Assembly (NCBI GenBank): GCA_965644315.1 | Contig: CBFFRQ010000049.1 | Span: 1 to 64,000, forward strand | From: Caecitellus pseudoparvulus | Taxonomy: Eukaryota > Bigyra: Bicosoecida | Length of the DNA stretch: 64,000 bases | Direction: 5' to 3' | In this document: one piece after another, positions 41,243-52,509 of the stretch | How positions within the stretch are numbered: position 1 is the stretch's first letter | Layout of the letters: every line of letters starts with the position of its first letter | Made by a program: the position numbers and the translations under genes | The notes under the pieces: generated by a model | The model's input: only the letters and a program-made list of their open reading frames with translations | Databases searched by the model: none | What the model was told of the DNA's origin: nothing

Positions 41243-42556
41243 CTACTTGTCTGCGATGACGAACTTGTCCTGCAAGGGGCAGAGGTTGGTGTGTGGCTTG
41301 TGGGAAAAGGTCGAGGGGGGTTTGCTTGAGCAGGCGGCGCTGGAAAGCCGCGGCAACGCACCGACTTGCACAGCTCCCCATTCACGAAGACATCCACACG
41401 GTAAGTGCCCACTGGCCAGTTGCGGGGCAGAGTCGCCTTCGAAGTAATCTGTTCCATAACCATTGGGAATTTCACCTGCGAGGAACAGGGGGAGGTGGTG
41501 TGTGGCAGGCCCTCCTTCGCTGTGGGGCCTGCTTGCAGGTAGAGCCACTGCGTCACCCGCCCTGAGCAGCATCCGCTGCTGTAGCGTCTTCCTGCCGCGG
41601 TGGCCCAGGTTTTCCCCGAACACAGGCACGTACAGCAACAACTTCTGTGAGAGGGGAAAGAGGAAAGTGCGCATGAGCCGACAGACACGAGGACAAGGCA
41701 CAAACGCCGGCGTCACCACGCCACGGCCAAACCACTCTGGCGAGAGCAGCGCGCTCTCCGCCGTCCTCGCGACGCACCGTGGTTGTTCGGCGCAGCCTGC
41801 ACAGAGGAAAGACGAAGCAGGGGTGAAGAGGGGAATCTAGCGCGCACCGGGCGCGGCCTGCCCGTCGCCCCGAGATTGTGCTGCCGGCAAGGCCAGGCTC
41901 GGGTGACGTCGGGAAAACGCCACGAACGGCAGGCACGCACCCCCTTGGTGTCCTCGGCCACCCAAGCCACCTTCACAGGGTACTCGGCCAGCTTGCGGTT
42001 GAACTTGCACTTGAACACCAACTTCCTGGGCTCCTTTCCGTCTGAGGAGTGGGCGAGCGCACACACGTGCAGGGTGGGTGAAGCCTGGCACCACCTGCTG
42101 GGAAGGTCTTGGGCGGGCGCCCAGCGCACCTTCCGGGGCGAAGCCGTACACCACCTCCTTGGGCTCCCCCTGCTCATCAGTGTTCATGAACGTGGAGTTG
42201 TCCACCCGGATGGGGTCTTCCGCCTTGAAGCAGCTGCTGCCCATGCTGGAGCACCAGGAGGAGCAGACTCGAATGTCGTCGGCAGCTGGGGCTGCCCTGA
42301 CTAATTCCGCAGACACGAACTTCGCAAGCTCGAGAGACACGTCTGCACTGGCACTACAGAGGCGGCCAGGTGCAGGTGGATCGACAGGTGTAGCTGAGCT
42401 GGGTGTGGCGTTGATTTGCCAAGCCCCTTGAGTTGCTGCCAGGACTCGTCGAGTGCCTGCAGTCGCCAACCGCACCTGTGGCCAGGCTGTGCCGAGGGGT
42501 GGCAGGCGGTGATGGGAAGCTGCCTGGCCTGCAGCCGCACTAGACCCCACATGCAT
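41243..42556 (-). CDS. Uncharacterised protein assembled from six exons including micro-exons
   Basis: Best splice model: exons 42556-42130, 42041-41941, 41796-41778 (19 nt), 41644-41634 (11 nt), 41475-41362 and 41269-41243; introns 88, 144, 133, 158 and 92 bp; 232 residues. All junctions are GT-AG, and the acceptors at 41797 and 41645 have strong pyrimidine tracts. The product reads smoothly as a beta-rich domain: KLVFKCKFNRKLAEYPVKVA, EDTKGAAPNNHEVVAV, KATLPRNWPVGTYRVDVFVN, ending DKFVIADK. The WPVGTYRVDVFVNGEL block is reminiscent of small bacterial extracellular beta-sandwich proteins, but I cannot name a family. The N-terminal 140 residues are less certain. Exons 3 and 4 together keep the frame. 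Confidence 0.6.
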
Positions 42557-42620
42557 TGTTGCGGACGCAGTGGTCAGGCCTGGCCACTCAGCGGGGTCCC
42601 AGTCTGTACTTGCAGGTGGC

Positions 42621-43085
42621 TCAGGCAACGAGGCTTGCCACCTTCTCTGGCACAGCCACGTCCTCCTCAACGAGTGCGCCGACAGACTCGCCCCCCTGCC
42701 ACTTGACCAGCTGCGGAATGGCCTGCAGGCCCACCTTGGGGTGCACCCTGCGGTAGGGCAGGGTGGGTGCTCGGAGTGAGGAGTACCAGCCAACGCGGCA
42801 CAGGATGGGCGGACCAACTCACTTGTAGGCATAGTCAGGCTTGCCCTTGTACTCATCCCGCTTCACCACAACCTCCACCAGCGTGCTGGGCGTGCTGCGT
42901 GCCTTGAGTGCACTCTCAACGATGGGGTAGGCTGCGGTGCAGTCAGGGCACCAGCTGTCCCCGTCTTCCTTGCGCTCTCCGTAGAAAAGCAGGAACACAT
43001 CCCCCGTCAGGGCGCCGACAGTCTCGTCGAACTCTGCAGGGGAAGCAATGACCGTCTTGGCCACAGTGGTCTCGGCAACAGCCAT
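42621..43085 (-). CDS. TXNDC17: TXNDC17/TRP14-like thioredoxin
   Basis: Thioredoxin-domain protein of 129 residues, exons 43085-42823 and 42747-42621 with a 75 bp intron. The active site is WCPDC (residues 45-49), the signature of TXNDC17 (TRP14), a cytosolic disulphide reductase acting on cystine, peroxiredoxin or dynein light chain. Before it, VFLLFYGERKEDGDS matches the family loop; after it, DCTAAYPIVESAL and VGLQAIPQLVKWQ (the cis-proline segment). Length is typical. The next gene on this strand starts 64 bp downstream. Confidence 0.92.
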
Positions 43086-43455
43086 GGTGTCGGGTGGTGT
43101 CGGCGTGTTGGGCCGCAGCAAAATCCGCAGCTCAGGCACCGGAAAAGGGAGGACAGGCGCGCACAGGAGAAGCATACAAGGGTATTGGAGGTGCAGGTAT
43201 ACGTGGAATTGGCGTTGGGCTGACTTGCGTCGCTGGCTGCACCTCAGTGCACGGGGCGTGACACAGCGCGGGGATGTTGGAAGGGGGGGTAGCAAGCAGG
43301 CCCTTCGCCGCTTTTGTGGCGGCTGGCAAAATCCAACAACCCAACACCAACTGCGCTCGAGCTTGCATGCACCTGCATTGCTCTCTGCCTATGCCACTGT
43401 AGGTTCCCCCACGGGGCACCCTTGTAGCGCCCTCCCGCATTCGCACCGCTGAGCC
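43086..43455. promoter_or_regulatory. Divergent intergenic region, TXNDC17 / ankyrin gene
   Basis: 370 bp between divergent genes. GC-rich, with a C/T-rich run before the ankyrin start; no coding potential or structured element was recognised. Confidence 0.4.
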
Positions 43456-44407
43456 ATGGAGGAGACTGCAGCTCTCCTGGCGTCCCCCCGCATCAAACGA
43501 CGCATGCAGTCCACGCGTGCTTCAACTGCCTCCCTTGCAAGTGTGAATGCCCGCGGAGAGCAGCAGCAGATCATTGACGGTGCGTGGGCGGTCGCAGCGC
43601 GACGAGGCGCCGGGTGCCGGGCCCCAGCCTTGCTCCTCTCCTTCAGCGCTTCCATCCGCGCACCTGCCTTGTCACCCGCCCCTGCAGTGTTTTTGCAAGA
43701 AGTCAAGGCGATGGGCGACCGTACCCCCACGGGGGAGGAGATCGCCGTGGCACGGGATTACCTGCAGCTGTTGACATCAGAAACGCTCAGGGACTACCTG
43801 CGCTCCACCGACGAGTTGCTGGCACAGGTGCCCACAGAGTTCACACAGAAGCTGCGATCTGTGGAGGACGCAGAGGCCTTCATCTTCGCCTGCGCTTCAG
43901 GCGAGCTGGAGCCTGTGCGGCGCATGCTGGACACTTCGTGGGACGTGAGTGGCCCACCGGCTGCCTGGCGCATGCGCCACGTCCCGCAGCCTCACCGCCT
44001 CTCGCGCCGCTGCGCAGCTCATCCACGCCATTGACCGGGACGGGCACACGGCCTTGCACGCCGCCGCCGCCATGAACCACGCCGACCTCTGTTCCTTCCT
44101 CCTTGACCGCGGCGCCAAGGTGAACACGCAGGACTTTGAGGGATACACCCCCCTGCACTGGGCGGTAGAGTCCGCGGCCCTGTCTGTGGTGCAGGTGCTG
44201 GCGTCGGCAGGGGCGGACGTGTTCATCCGCACCAACGAGGGCCTGAGTCCCGTGGACTTCGTGGAAAACCTCAAACCCAAGCACAAACCTGCCATCCGCA
44301 AGTGTCTGGCCGATCGGGAGGCTGATATGCTGCAGGCCAGGGCGGCGGCAGGCGGCAGCACTGCGGCCATTGCCTCGGGGGGTGCGTCCCCAGGTGCGGG
44401 GCGGTAG
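43456..44407 (+). CDS. Ankyrin-repeat protein
   Basis: 256 residues, exons 43456-43579, 43688-43944 and 44018-44407; introns 108 and 73 bp. A Ser/Arg-rich N-terminus and a helical segment (EEIAVARDYLQLLTSETLRDYL) precede about four ankyrin repeats: AEAFIFACASGELEPVRRML, DRDGHTALHAAAAMNHADLC, DFEGYTPLHWAVESAALSVV and a terminal NEGLSPVDFVENLK. The last intron falls between the first two repeats. The C-terminus is Ala/Gly-rich. A protein-interaction adaptor; the partner is unknown. Its stop is 198 bp from the stop of the convergent SOD-repeat gene. Confidence 0.86.
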
Positions 44408-44605
44408 AGCTGCCTTGCGTATGGAATGCATGTGTGCTAGCGCGTGTGCCCAGTGCCACGGGTGCATTGTTTCGCTGAGAACAGTGGGAAGGTGTGTATC
44501 ACGCACGATGAAGGTGGGGGGAAAGTGTGCGGCCTTGCTAGAACATGCCTGCATGAGGCTGTGTTCCGCCGCACACGGTGCCGTGCCAGGTGCCGCGCGC
44601 CGGCT

Positions 44606-47600
44606 CTAAAAGCGCTGGTCTGGCACGGAGCTCGCCCGCGGGGAGCGGGGAGGAGGGGGCAGCGTGGACACGGCAGAGCGCGCCGGATCCCGCACGCTGG
44701 GTGGAGGCTGCCGTGCTCCGCCTGTGAGGCGGAAGGCGCCTTGGGAGCCCCTGGTTGCCGCTCGTGGGTTGGTGCGCCCACTGGCCGCAGCAGAGGGTGC
44801 CGTGAGCACTCCCCGTTGAGCCGGGGGTGCTGGGGCCGTTGACCCTGCGCCGGGGAGGGCGGCGTGGGGATGCCGTGGCGCCGGGGTTGTGACGGCGTCT
44901 GCGAAAGACCGGCGTGGCGTCGGCGCTGTGGGTGGTCCGCCGCGCCCTGTCACCGTTTCGGCAAAGCTGGCACGGGAGTGGGGGGCGCTGGGCTGGGTCA
45001 GGTGCCCCCCACCCCCCTCGAGGGGATTGTGGGCCTCACGCTGCCCAGCAGCCGGTGCCGGTGCCGGCACGGGGCGAGGCATGGGGTTGCTGGGGCTCTC
45101 CACGTGGCTGCCACTGCGCTGCACGGTGGGCTGGGTGGACTGTGGCGCCGACGCGCCATAGGCGGGGCTGAGCACAGAGGGTTGGCGAGGCGGCGGCGCC
45201 CCCCGACCCTCCGTCATCTCCACGCCCTTCGCCGACTCCTCGTCGTGGACACGGGCGCCATGTGGGATGTCCAACCCGTCGCTGGCGCCGAGGCGGGAGT
45301 GGGGGCGCTTGCCTCGACCCCCCTTGGCCTGGCCCTTGCCTGACCCCTTGCGGCAGCAGGGGCAGTAGCCGCCCACCACTGCGAAGATGATGAGGCCGAT
45401 GATGACTGCCAGCCCCAGGCCCGCGAAGAAGAGACCGATGGCACTGCCTGTGGGCACGCCTGCCTCAGCTGGCAAGGGCGCTGCGGCGGCCTGAGAACAC
45501 TGGCACCGTGTCAGCTCCTCACGGGCGGAGCAGGGCGCCCCTCCTGCTGAGGGCCGCTGTACCACAGGGCGCACGCTGCGCTGCCAGCCCGTGCCGTCCC
45601 CCACGCAGGTGCAGTTGCTGCTGGGACTGGGCTGGCCCAGCTCACAGTCTGTGGTGTTGGCCTGCGGGGCAGGGTTGGCGAGGCCGATCACACAGAAGGC
45701 AGCCCGCGCGGCCTGGGTTCCAGCGTGCAAGACCAAGGCTCGCCCCAGAATGCTGCGGGGGCCTTGGAGGGACACCACAGCGTCGAATGCAGAGCCAAAG
45801 GCAGACGTGCGGCGTCGCAGCTCCGCTGGTGCTGCAGCCCCGGAGGCGGAGAGGGCCGGCGTGGAGGCGCTGGGAGGAGACAGCAACAGCGCCTCCCCGC
45901 CCACCTCCACCACTTCCACCTCGCTGTCCAGCGTGCCGTTCAACCAGCCGTTGTTGAACAGCATGCCCACTTCCTGCAGCTTGGCCCAGGCTGGGCGGCA
46001 GGGGGCAGTGGCGTTGCACCCGCCGAGGTAGTGCCCCCCAACAGACGCCCCCTCCCACCGGTCCCACACGTTGCCCATCTCGTGCACGTGGAAGCCATTC
46101 ATCCCTGGGAACAGCCCGGAGTCCATTGACCATTGCAGGTCCAGCCCTGGGCCTGAAGTGTTCCCAGTCAAGTGCACCCAGCCAGTCACGGGTGCAGGCT
46201 CCAGCGCGCCTGCCCATGCCTCGGTGTCCACGCCGAGGCTGCCGGCTGCCATGGGGGGCGCGGCAGTGCCTGCGATGGGCTGCAGAGCGCATGTGGCCTT
46301 GGTCACGCCGGGCGGCGCTTGCACGGAGCCCCGTTCAGACACGCGCCCGATGACGCACTGCCCCACCCGCACGCCAGCATCCACCCCATCCCCGTGCACC
46401 ACGACGGAGCGCCCGACGATGCTGTTCCCACCCGCCAACTTAGCCACGCGCTCGCGGAAGTACCCTGCGGCGCGACCGCCCGTAGCCTGCAGTGGCACGC
46501 CGTCGTCCAGCAACCCCACTTCCTGCGGCTGCCCAGAAGGGCGGCAGTCATCACAAGTGCCAATAAAGTGCCCTCCAGTCGCTGCAGCGGTGGGGGAGGA
46601 GATGTCCCCCCACGTGTGCACGTGGAAGCCGTGTGGTCCATCCGCCAAGCCCTGGATGTCATACCACACATCCACCTCTGCAGCCGCACCCGAGCCGACG
46701 GTCGTGAACGCCATCCAGCCCCGCAAGGTTTCGGGGCTGTCAGAGGTGCCTTGCAGCACGCACACGGCGTCGGGCTGCACCAGGCCTGGAGGCGTCGCTC
46801 CAAACGCGCCAGTCAGCGCACGGCGCGCCTGCGCATTCGTGCCAGGAGGGGCGGCACACGAGCACTTGCGAGCTGATGCCTGAGCCGCACACTGCTCCCC
46901 GCCGTTCTCAGGATACTGGATGGTCAGCGTACTGCGGCGCTGCAGGCCGATGCCTGCGGCCGCCAGGGCGGGTGTCAACTCCAGGCCCGGGGGCAGGGCG
47001 GCCCCCGCTTCCGTGCTCTGAGCGACATCTGGAGAGCAGACGCACGGCGTCCAGTCCGTGGAGGTGGTGGAGCAGTCCTTGGCAGGGGCCAGTGAGGGGT
47101 CCGCCAGGCCAATGACGCACTGGCCGATTCGCAGAGGCCCCGACCCGCCATGCAGCACCATACTGCGCCCGAGAATGCTGTCCACGCCGCTGAGTGAGGG
47201 CAGGGTGTCCGTGGCCATGCCTCGTGCGCCACCGGAGAGCAGCGTGGAGTTCAAGTTCCCCACGTTGAAGAGCCAGCCGATGCTCTGCTCGCCCACCCAT
47301 GCCGGGCGGCAGGAGGCGTCCGAGCAGGCCCGTCCAAAGAAGTGGCCGCCCACGTCCAGGGCTGCCGCTTGGTCGTACACGTTGCCGAACTGGTGGATGT
47401 GGAAGCCGTTGGGACCAGCGTTGAGCCCCTGGCGCACCCACCAAGACAAGGACACCTCCTCGCCGTTGTCTGTGACGTTCACAGGGCCAGTCACAGGCAG
47501 TGCTGAGCGGGACTCGATGCCACGCATGACGCAAGACGCCTGCGCACGCCCGGGGACGGAGGGGGGCGACACAACCTGTGCTCCCACTGCCGGTGCGTCA

Positions 47601-49831
47601 AAATTGCGCCCGATGACGCACTGCCCCACCCGCGCGCCGGCACTCGTGCCGTTCCCGTGCACCACGATGGAGCGGCTGAGGATGCTGTTCTCTCCCCGCA
47701 GCTTCGCAACACTCTCCGTGAAGAGCCCCGTCGCACGGCCGTTCAGGCTCTGGAGCGGCACGCCGTCGTCCAGCAACCCCACTTCCTGCGGCTGCCCAGA
47801 AGGGCGACACCCGTTGCAGGTGCCAATAAAGTGCCCTCCAGTCGCTGCAGCGGTGGGGGAGGAGATGTCCCCCCACGTGTGCACGTGGAAGCCGTGTGGC
47901 CCATCCGCCAGTCCGCGCACATCGTACAGCACGCTTAGGTCGCTGAGCCCGTTGGTGGTGTCCGTGAGGGTGAACGAGAACCAGCCTGATACGGGTCCGT
48001 CGTTCAACTCGGTGCCTTCCAGAACGCACACAGCAGTAGATGCAGCCGGCAGTCCCGGCGCTGGGAGGGGGGGGGCAGGGGGCGTGCGGTGTGGCAGGGT
48101 GGGCCTTCCGCTCACGGTCCGCGGTGCACTCACTGCACAAGCACGACCGCGTCTGGTCCAGGGAGGGGCACGCTTTGCCGCCGTTTTGAGGGAACTGGTA
48201 AATTTCCCCCGTCCGTGACTCCGTCCCCTGCAAAACTCAGCGCAGGCCGAGGGTGCGCGCATGCTCAGGGGGCAGGCACACACAATCACTCACCAAAATG
48301 GCGCCCGGAGAGCAAGAGCAGGGTGACCATGGCTCGTAGTTCACTTTGCAGTCCACAGCAGGGGCTAAAGCGGGGTTTGTCAGCCCGATGACACACTGTG
48401 CCACACGTGTCGGACCAGTGCCTTGGTGCAGCACCAAGCTGCGCCCAAACACGTCGAAACCAGTGCGAGCCAAGCTGATGACGTCATCTCTCAGCTGGCC
48501 ATAGGAAGCGATGGAACCTGCAGGCGGAGCAGGGAGCAGTGTGGGCTTGCGAGCATCCCAATGCCATGTCCTCGGGAGGTACGCACTGGGAGGGGGCGGT
48601 GAAGGAGAGGGAGAAGGGCTAGCGGAAGGACTCGCGCTCGGGCTGGGAGGGGCGGAGGGGGTGGGAGACGGAGAGGGGCTGGCCTTGTGGCCGGACGGAC
48701 CGATGTACGGCATGGATGTACCATTCAACCAGCCGTTGTTGAACAGCATGCCCACCTCTTGCGCCTTGGCCCAGGGGGGGCGGCAAGGGGCCGCCGCGCT
48801 GCACTGCCCGATGAAGTGCCCCCCGACCGAGGCGCCTGATACCTGGTCTCCCAAGTTGCCGTAGTCGTGCACGTGGAAGCCTGAAAAGGAGCGGGAGGGG
48901 CGGTGCGGGTGTCAAACGTGTGGACAGCTCAGGGTCTCGGTGTGGCAGCCCGAAGGGGGGCGTGTCACGCACCGTTCATGCCCACCTGCAACCCCTCGTA
49001 CACACCCCAGGACACCGAGAGACCGCTTGTGGTGCTGGGCTGGCCAGGGATGCCGGTAAGGTTCACCACACCTGCCACAGAACTGGAGCCGATGGGCTCG
49101 AAGTGGCAGCCTGCCTGGGCCACGCCAGGGGGGCCGTGCAGGAACGGATACTGCTGCTGGTCCGTGCGGCCGATGGTGCACTGCGCCACGCGAGGGTTTC
49201 CCATGCCCTTCAAGTGGATGCCGATGCCTCGGCCCAGGACGGAATTCACGCCCCACAGCTTTGCCACGCGCTCTGTCCAGGTGAGAGGCTGTGACATGTT
49301 GTTGCTGGAGACGATGCTGGCACCATCGGCCAGTGCTCCCACCTGCTGTGGCACGCCCTCGGGGCGGCACTCGTCGCAGTCCCCAACAAAGTGGCCCCCG
49401 AGAGCTGAACCATCAGAGGAGGAAATGTCCCCCCATTCGTACACGTGGAAGGAGTACTCTCCATCGGGGAGGCCTGCGCGAGGTTCAGGCTGACGTGCAA
49501 GGCAGCTGCTTCGCCAACGCCGCAGCGACCGGCAACGCACCCTGAATGTCCACGTGCCCCAACAAGTTGCTCGCGTTCCCTTTCAACGTGTCGGTCAGAC
49601 CAAACCAGAATACACCGTCGACGTTCAGCCCAGCCTCTCGTGTGCTGCGAAGCTCGCATGTCGCGACGGCAATGGAAGGGTTCGCCGGCGGCACGCTCTG
49701 TGCCAAGCCGAAAGGCGCCTGCGCGAGGCAGCAAAGGTGCTGCTGTGGGGGTGACACGCACAGGTGCGTGAGTATGCACAACGCACAAGTACAAAGGCTA
49801 GCGTCGTGAAGAAAGCCGCCTTGCGTGCCAT
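44606..49831 (-). CDS. Secreted, membrane-anchored copper-only SOD repeat protein (six SOD-like domains)
   Basis: 1,625 residues, exons 49831-49787, 49718-49541, 49473-48973, 48880-48294, 48227-48116 and 48060-44606; introns 68, 67, 92, 66 and 55 bp. A signal peptide (RKAAFFTTLAFVL) leads into three modules, each an A-type SOD domain (FHVHTWGDISS ... GGHFIG ... CRPSGQPQEVG ... SVVVHGDG), a B-type SOD domain (FHVHEMGNVWD ... GGHYLGGC ... WAKLQEVG ... ALVLHAG), and a Cys-rich TSP1-like linker. The His residues matching the four copper ligands are present in most domains; the zinc-loop His/His/Asp are absent, as in copper-only SODs. Near the C-terminus are one transmembrane helix (GLFFAGLGLAVIIGLIIFAVV), a CCRKG juxtamembrane patch and about 250 low-complexity residues. 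Linker 1 has a Ser-Pro repeat. Probably a surface antioxidant or copper-binding protein. Confidence 0.88.
46494..46647. repeat. Internal coding repeat, copy 1 (A-type SOD domain)
   Basis: 154 bp that matches 47757-47910 with only about eight differences; 46557-46636 is identical to 47820-47899. It encodes the copper-site part of A-type SOD domains 3 and 2. Such identity within a diverged gene suggests recent duplication or gene conversion. Confidence 0.92.
47757..47910. repeat. Internal coding repeat, copy 2 (A-type SOD domain)
   Basis: Second copy of the 154 bp repeat described at 46494-46647, offset by 1,263 bp and in the same frame (1,263 divides by three). Confidence 0.92.
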
Positions 49832-50052
49832 GTTGCCCGGCGGACAGCAGAGATGAAAGCGCCGCCTCTCTGCCTACAGTGCCGCAGCACTTGCAGTGCC
49901 GAGCAGGGCTCCCAAAACTGCAGCCACCGTTTCAGAGTGGCAGATGAAGTCGGATAGCTATGTTTTGTTGAAGTGCCTCTCACCCTTTGCGCAGCCTGTC
50001 GAGGGCAGCACTGCCTTCTCGGCCAATTCCCGCACACAACTCCCTCCGGCTC

Positions 50053-50898
50053 ATGGCGGCGCAGCAAGCACCCTCGCCGCAAAGCAACCAGCTGCAGCAA
50101 AGGGGTGTCGTCTTTTCTCATGCTGTGAACAGCGAGGCTGAGCTCTCTGCTGCCCTGGCTTGCACTGCGGTAAACTTCCTGGAAACAGACGTCATCCTGG
50201 CCTCGCCGAAGACGCCAGGCGCCGAGCCTGACGCAGTGCTGGGCCACGACCCCGGTGCCAAGTGGGACCTGGACCTTGCCGGCTACACGGACACACTGCT
50301 TTCAGTACCAGTGGGGGTGAAGCTGGATTTCAAACAAGCCGCAGCGCTGGAAGTGGCCGGGCTACAACTAGCAGCCTTGGCCAAGTCCAGCGTGCTGCCC
50401 AGCCTGGCCTGGGGCGAAGGCGCACCCCCATCCAAGGCACTCCTCATCAACGCAGATGTCCTTCCTGCAGATGCACCCTGTCTGTTCCTGGCTGCGCCGG
50501 GCCTGTCGCCGGAGGAGTTCGGCACCTCTGCGGCAGAAGCTCACACAGAGCGGGTGGTGTCCATCCTCTCGACGGCCCTGTGCAGTGCCCCTGGAGCTGC
50601 CTTGTCTCTGGGCTGGACCACCTGCACCGACACTGGCACGTACAGCGAAGAAGATGTCTCGCACATGGTGGACCTGGTCGCTCGCCTGCGCGCCGCTGTG
50701 GGACAGGACGTGCCCGTCACATACGCCGTGCGAGGCACGTGGGTGCGACGCAGCTGGGGAGCTCTCGAACGCCTCCTTGCCGCCACAGCCCCCGCAGGCT
50801 GCACAGTGTGGTCCCGCACCACCTTACCTGCAGCAGACGAGCAGTGGATGCGAGACACCATGCCGCATGACCGTTCAATGTTGGACCTGCCAAGCTGA
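50053..50898 (+). CDS. FAM151/menorin family protein
   Basis: Single-exon gene, 281 residues. It matches the FAM151/menorin (DUF2181) family, a phosphodiesterase-like TIM-barrel fold: VFSHAVNSEAELSAAL, NFLETDVILAS, GVKLDFKQAAALEV, ALLINADVLP, ALSLGWTT and PVTYAVRGTWVRRSW follow the family order. The acidic and lysine residues of ETDV and KLDFK correspond to the conserved putative active site. Menorin in worms shapes neuronal dendrites; the role in protists is unknown. No signal peptide is evident from the Met at 50053; the frame is open upstream to 49987 without an ATG. Its stop is 16 bp from that of the convergent JmjC gene. Confidence 0.9.
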   Translation: MAAQQAPSPQSNQLQQRGVVFSHAVNSEAELSAALACTAVNFLETDVILASPKTPGAEPDAVLGHDPGAKWDLDLAGYTDTLLSVPVGVKLDFKQAAALEVAGLQLAALAKSSVLPSLAWGEGAPPSKALLINADVLPADAPCLFLAAPGLSPEEFGTSAAEAHTERVVSILSTALCSAPGAALSLGWTTCTDTGTYSEEDVSHMVDLVARLRAAVGQDVPVTYAVRGTWVRRSWGALERLLAATAPAGCTVWSRTTLPAADEQWMRDTMPHDRSMLDLPS

Positions 50899-50914
50899 TC
50901 CAGAGCCAAAGCCA

Positions 50915-52509
50915 CTAGCAACGACTGCGCTTGGCCAGGGCTTCGCCCGCAGGGGCGGGCAAGCGAGCCGCATACCGGTGTGCCCAGTAGCCATCCGGGT
51001 ATGGAGCCTCCCAGGTCGCAGACGTGGGCGGGTGCATCCAGTAGTTGAAGGCGAGGTGCCCGCCGCCTTCACCGCCTGATGACGTCACCTCGTGGAACCA
51101 GCCAGCTGGCAAGTACAGCATTTCCCCAGGGTTCACCTGCACCTCCGCCATGCTCAGCTCGCTGAAGCCGGGAAACTCCACCTCCAACTCAGCCAGGGGC
51201 CTGCGTAGGTCCACGCGAGAGAAGTTGTTGGGCAGTGCGCCGGCGGCTGAGGCCGTGGCTCGAGCTGCCGCCGCCGCGTGTTTCGCAGCCTGCACTTCAG
51301 GCATGACATCGTCAAAGTCGTCTGCGAGCATGGCTCCGCCTGTGGCTCCCCCAGGCTGCCCTGCGGGGGGCGCGCTGCCTCCTAGCATAGCCTGCAGCGC
51401 TGCCGCCGCCTCCCCCTCGTCATCGCTGTCCCCTTGCTCAGGCGCCAGCCCCCCCTCGGCCCCGAACAGCCCGCCGTCTTCTTCGTCACTGCTGCCACCT
51501 TCGCTGGCGTCGCCTGCCAGGGCCAAGACAGCGTCCAGAGCTGCGTCTGCGGCCGCGTCAGCTGCTGCAGCTGCTTCCTCAGCCTCTCGAACCTCGTTGG
51601 CAGGCGCACCTGCCGCCTTGAGCTCCTCAACTCGGGCAGCAGTGGCAGCAGCGGTGGCTTGAGCGGTATCTGAGGCCCACTCAACGGCAGAGGCCTCTGC
51701 GGCGCCGTCGGCACGCGTCGGTACGCCGTAGTTGATGACGCCATTGGGATGCACGTGGGTGATGGAGCCGGCAGTGTGCAGGCGCAGCGCATCGGAAGGT
51801 GCGAAGAGCCGGAAGCACTTGGATCCCCGCAGCAGGACGTAGATGTTGTCGTGCGTGTCATGGTGCAGGCCACTGGTGCTGCCTTCGCCTGTGAAGGGGG
51901 TTGCGCCGGGAGCGGTGCAGGTTGGCGAGTTGAAGCCCGGACTCGGGAAACGCACGAGCCAAGCCCTGCCAGAGGTTCCACTGGTCCACGACGAGGGGCG
52001 GACAGGGACTGAGTGGGAAGTCATCCAGCAGCTGTGTGACGGGGGCAGACGCCATGGCAGTGGGCCCATCCTTGTCCTCCTCCAGCGGCTGTGTGGTCAA
52101 GTACAGCGTCTCATCTCCGTCGTCCAGAGCAGTGAGGAAGTCTCCGTAGCGCATGGGCTCCACTCGCCCCAGCCCGAATCGGCCAGTCCCGTCTGTGCGC
52201 CGCTCCACTTCCACAGTGCACTGCCCAGCGGCGGCTTTCAAGTACCTGTGCAGAAGCTTGGCAGCCATTGCAGACCAGTGCCAGGGAACAGCGGGGCGGC
52301 GGGCCTCACTGGTTCGACCACTTCTTGCCTTGGAAACCAGGCAGCGTCCCGACAATCTTGCAGGGTTTACGGGGCACGATGTACGCTTCCCAGAATGCAC
52401 GGGTTCCCACTTGCTCTGCAGGCACGCTGTCCAGACTGAACCCTGCGGATTTTGGCGGCAGCGTGAAGCCAGCGTAAGTGTTGACGGAGTCTGACACCGC
52501 AGCACACAT
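50915..52509 (-). CDS. JmjC-domain (cupin-like) oxygenase with acidic insertion
   Basis: 487 residues, exons 52509-52310, 52245-51956 and 51888-50915; introns 64 and 67 bp. The junctions rebuild conserved JmjC text: WSNQYLKAAAG and DQWNLWQGLAREGSTSGLHHD. The iron-binding HxD is in GLHHDTHDN (about residue 171), the 2-oxoglutarate-binding Lys in YVLLRGSKCFRLF, and the distal His in YLPAGWFHEV (about 426). The core resembles small JmjC hydroxylases (JMJD/TYW5-like) rather than histone demethylases, since no reader domain is present. Between the two metal motifs about 170 Ala/Glu/Asp-rich residues are inserted (about 205-375). A start at 52578 would add 23 residues. Substrate unknown. Confidence 0.88.

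Noticed and set aside
41362-41644. Continuous frame KLLLYVPVFGENLG ... as an exon of the orphan gene
   Set aside because: It cannot join in phase with both neighbours using good donors; the 11 nt exon gives a smoother protein. It remains a fallback if transcripts support it.
44606-49831. SOD repeats as several separate genes
   Set aside because: One signal peptide, in-frame introns and a single transmembrane helix support one gene.
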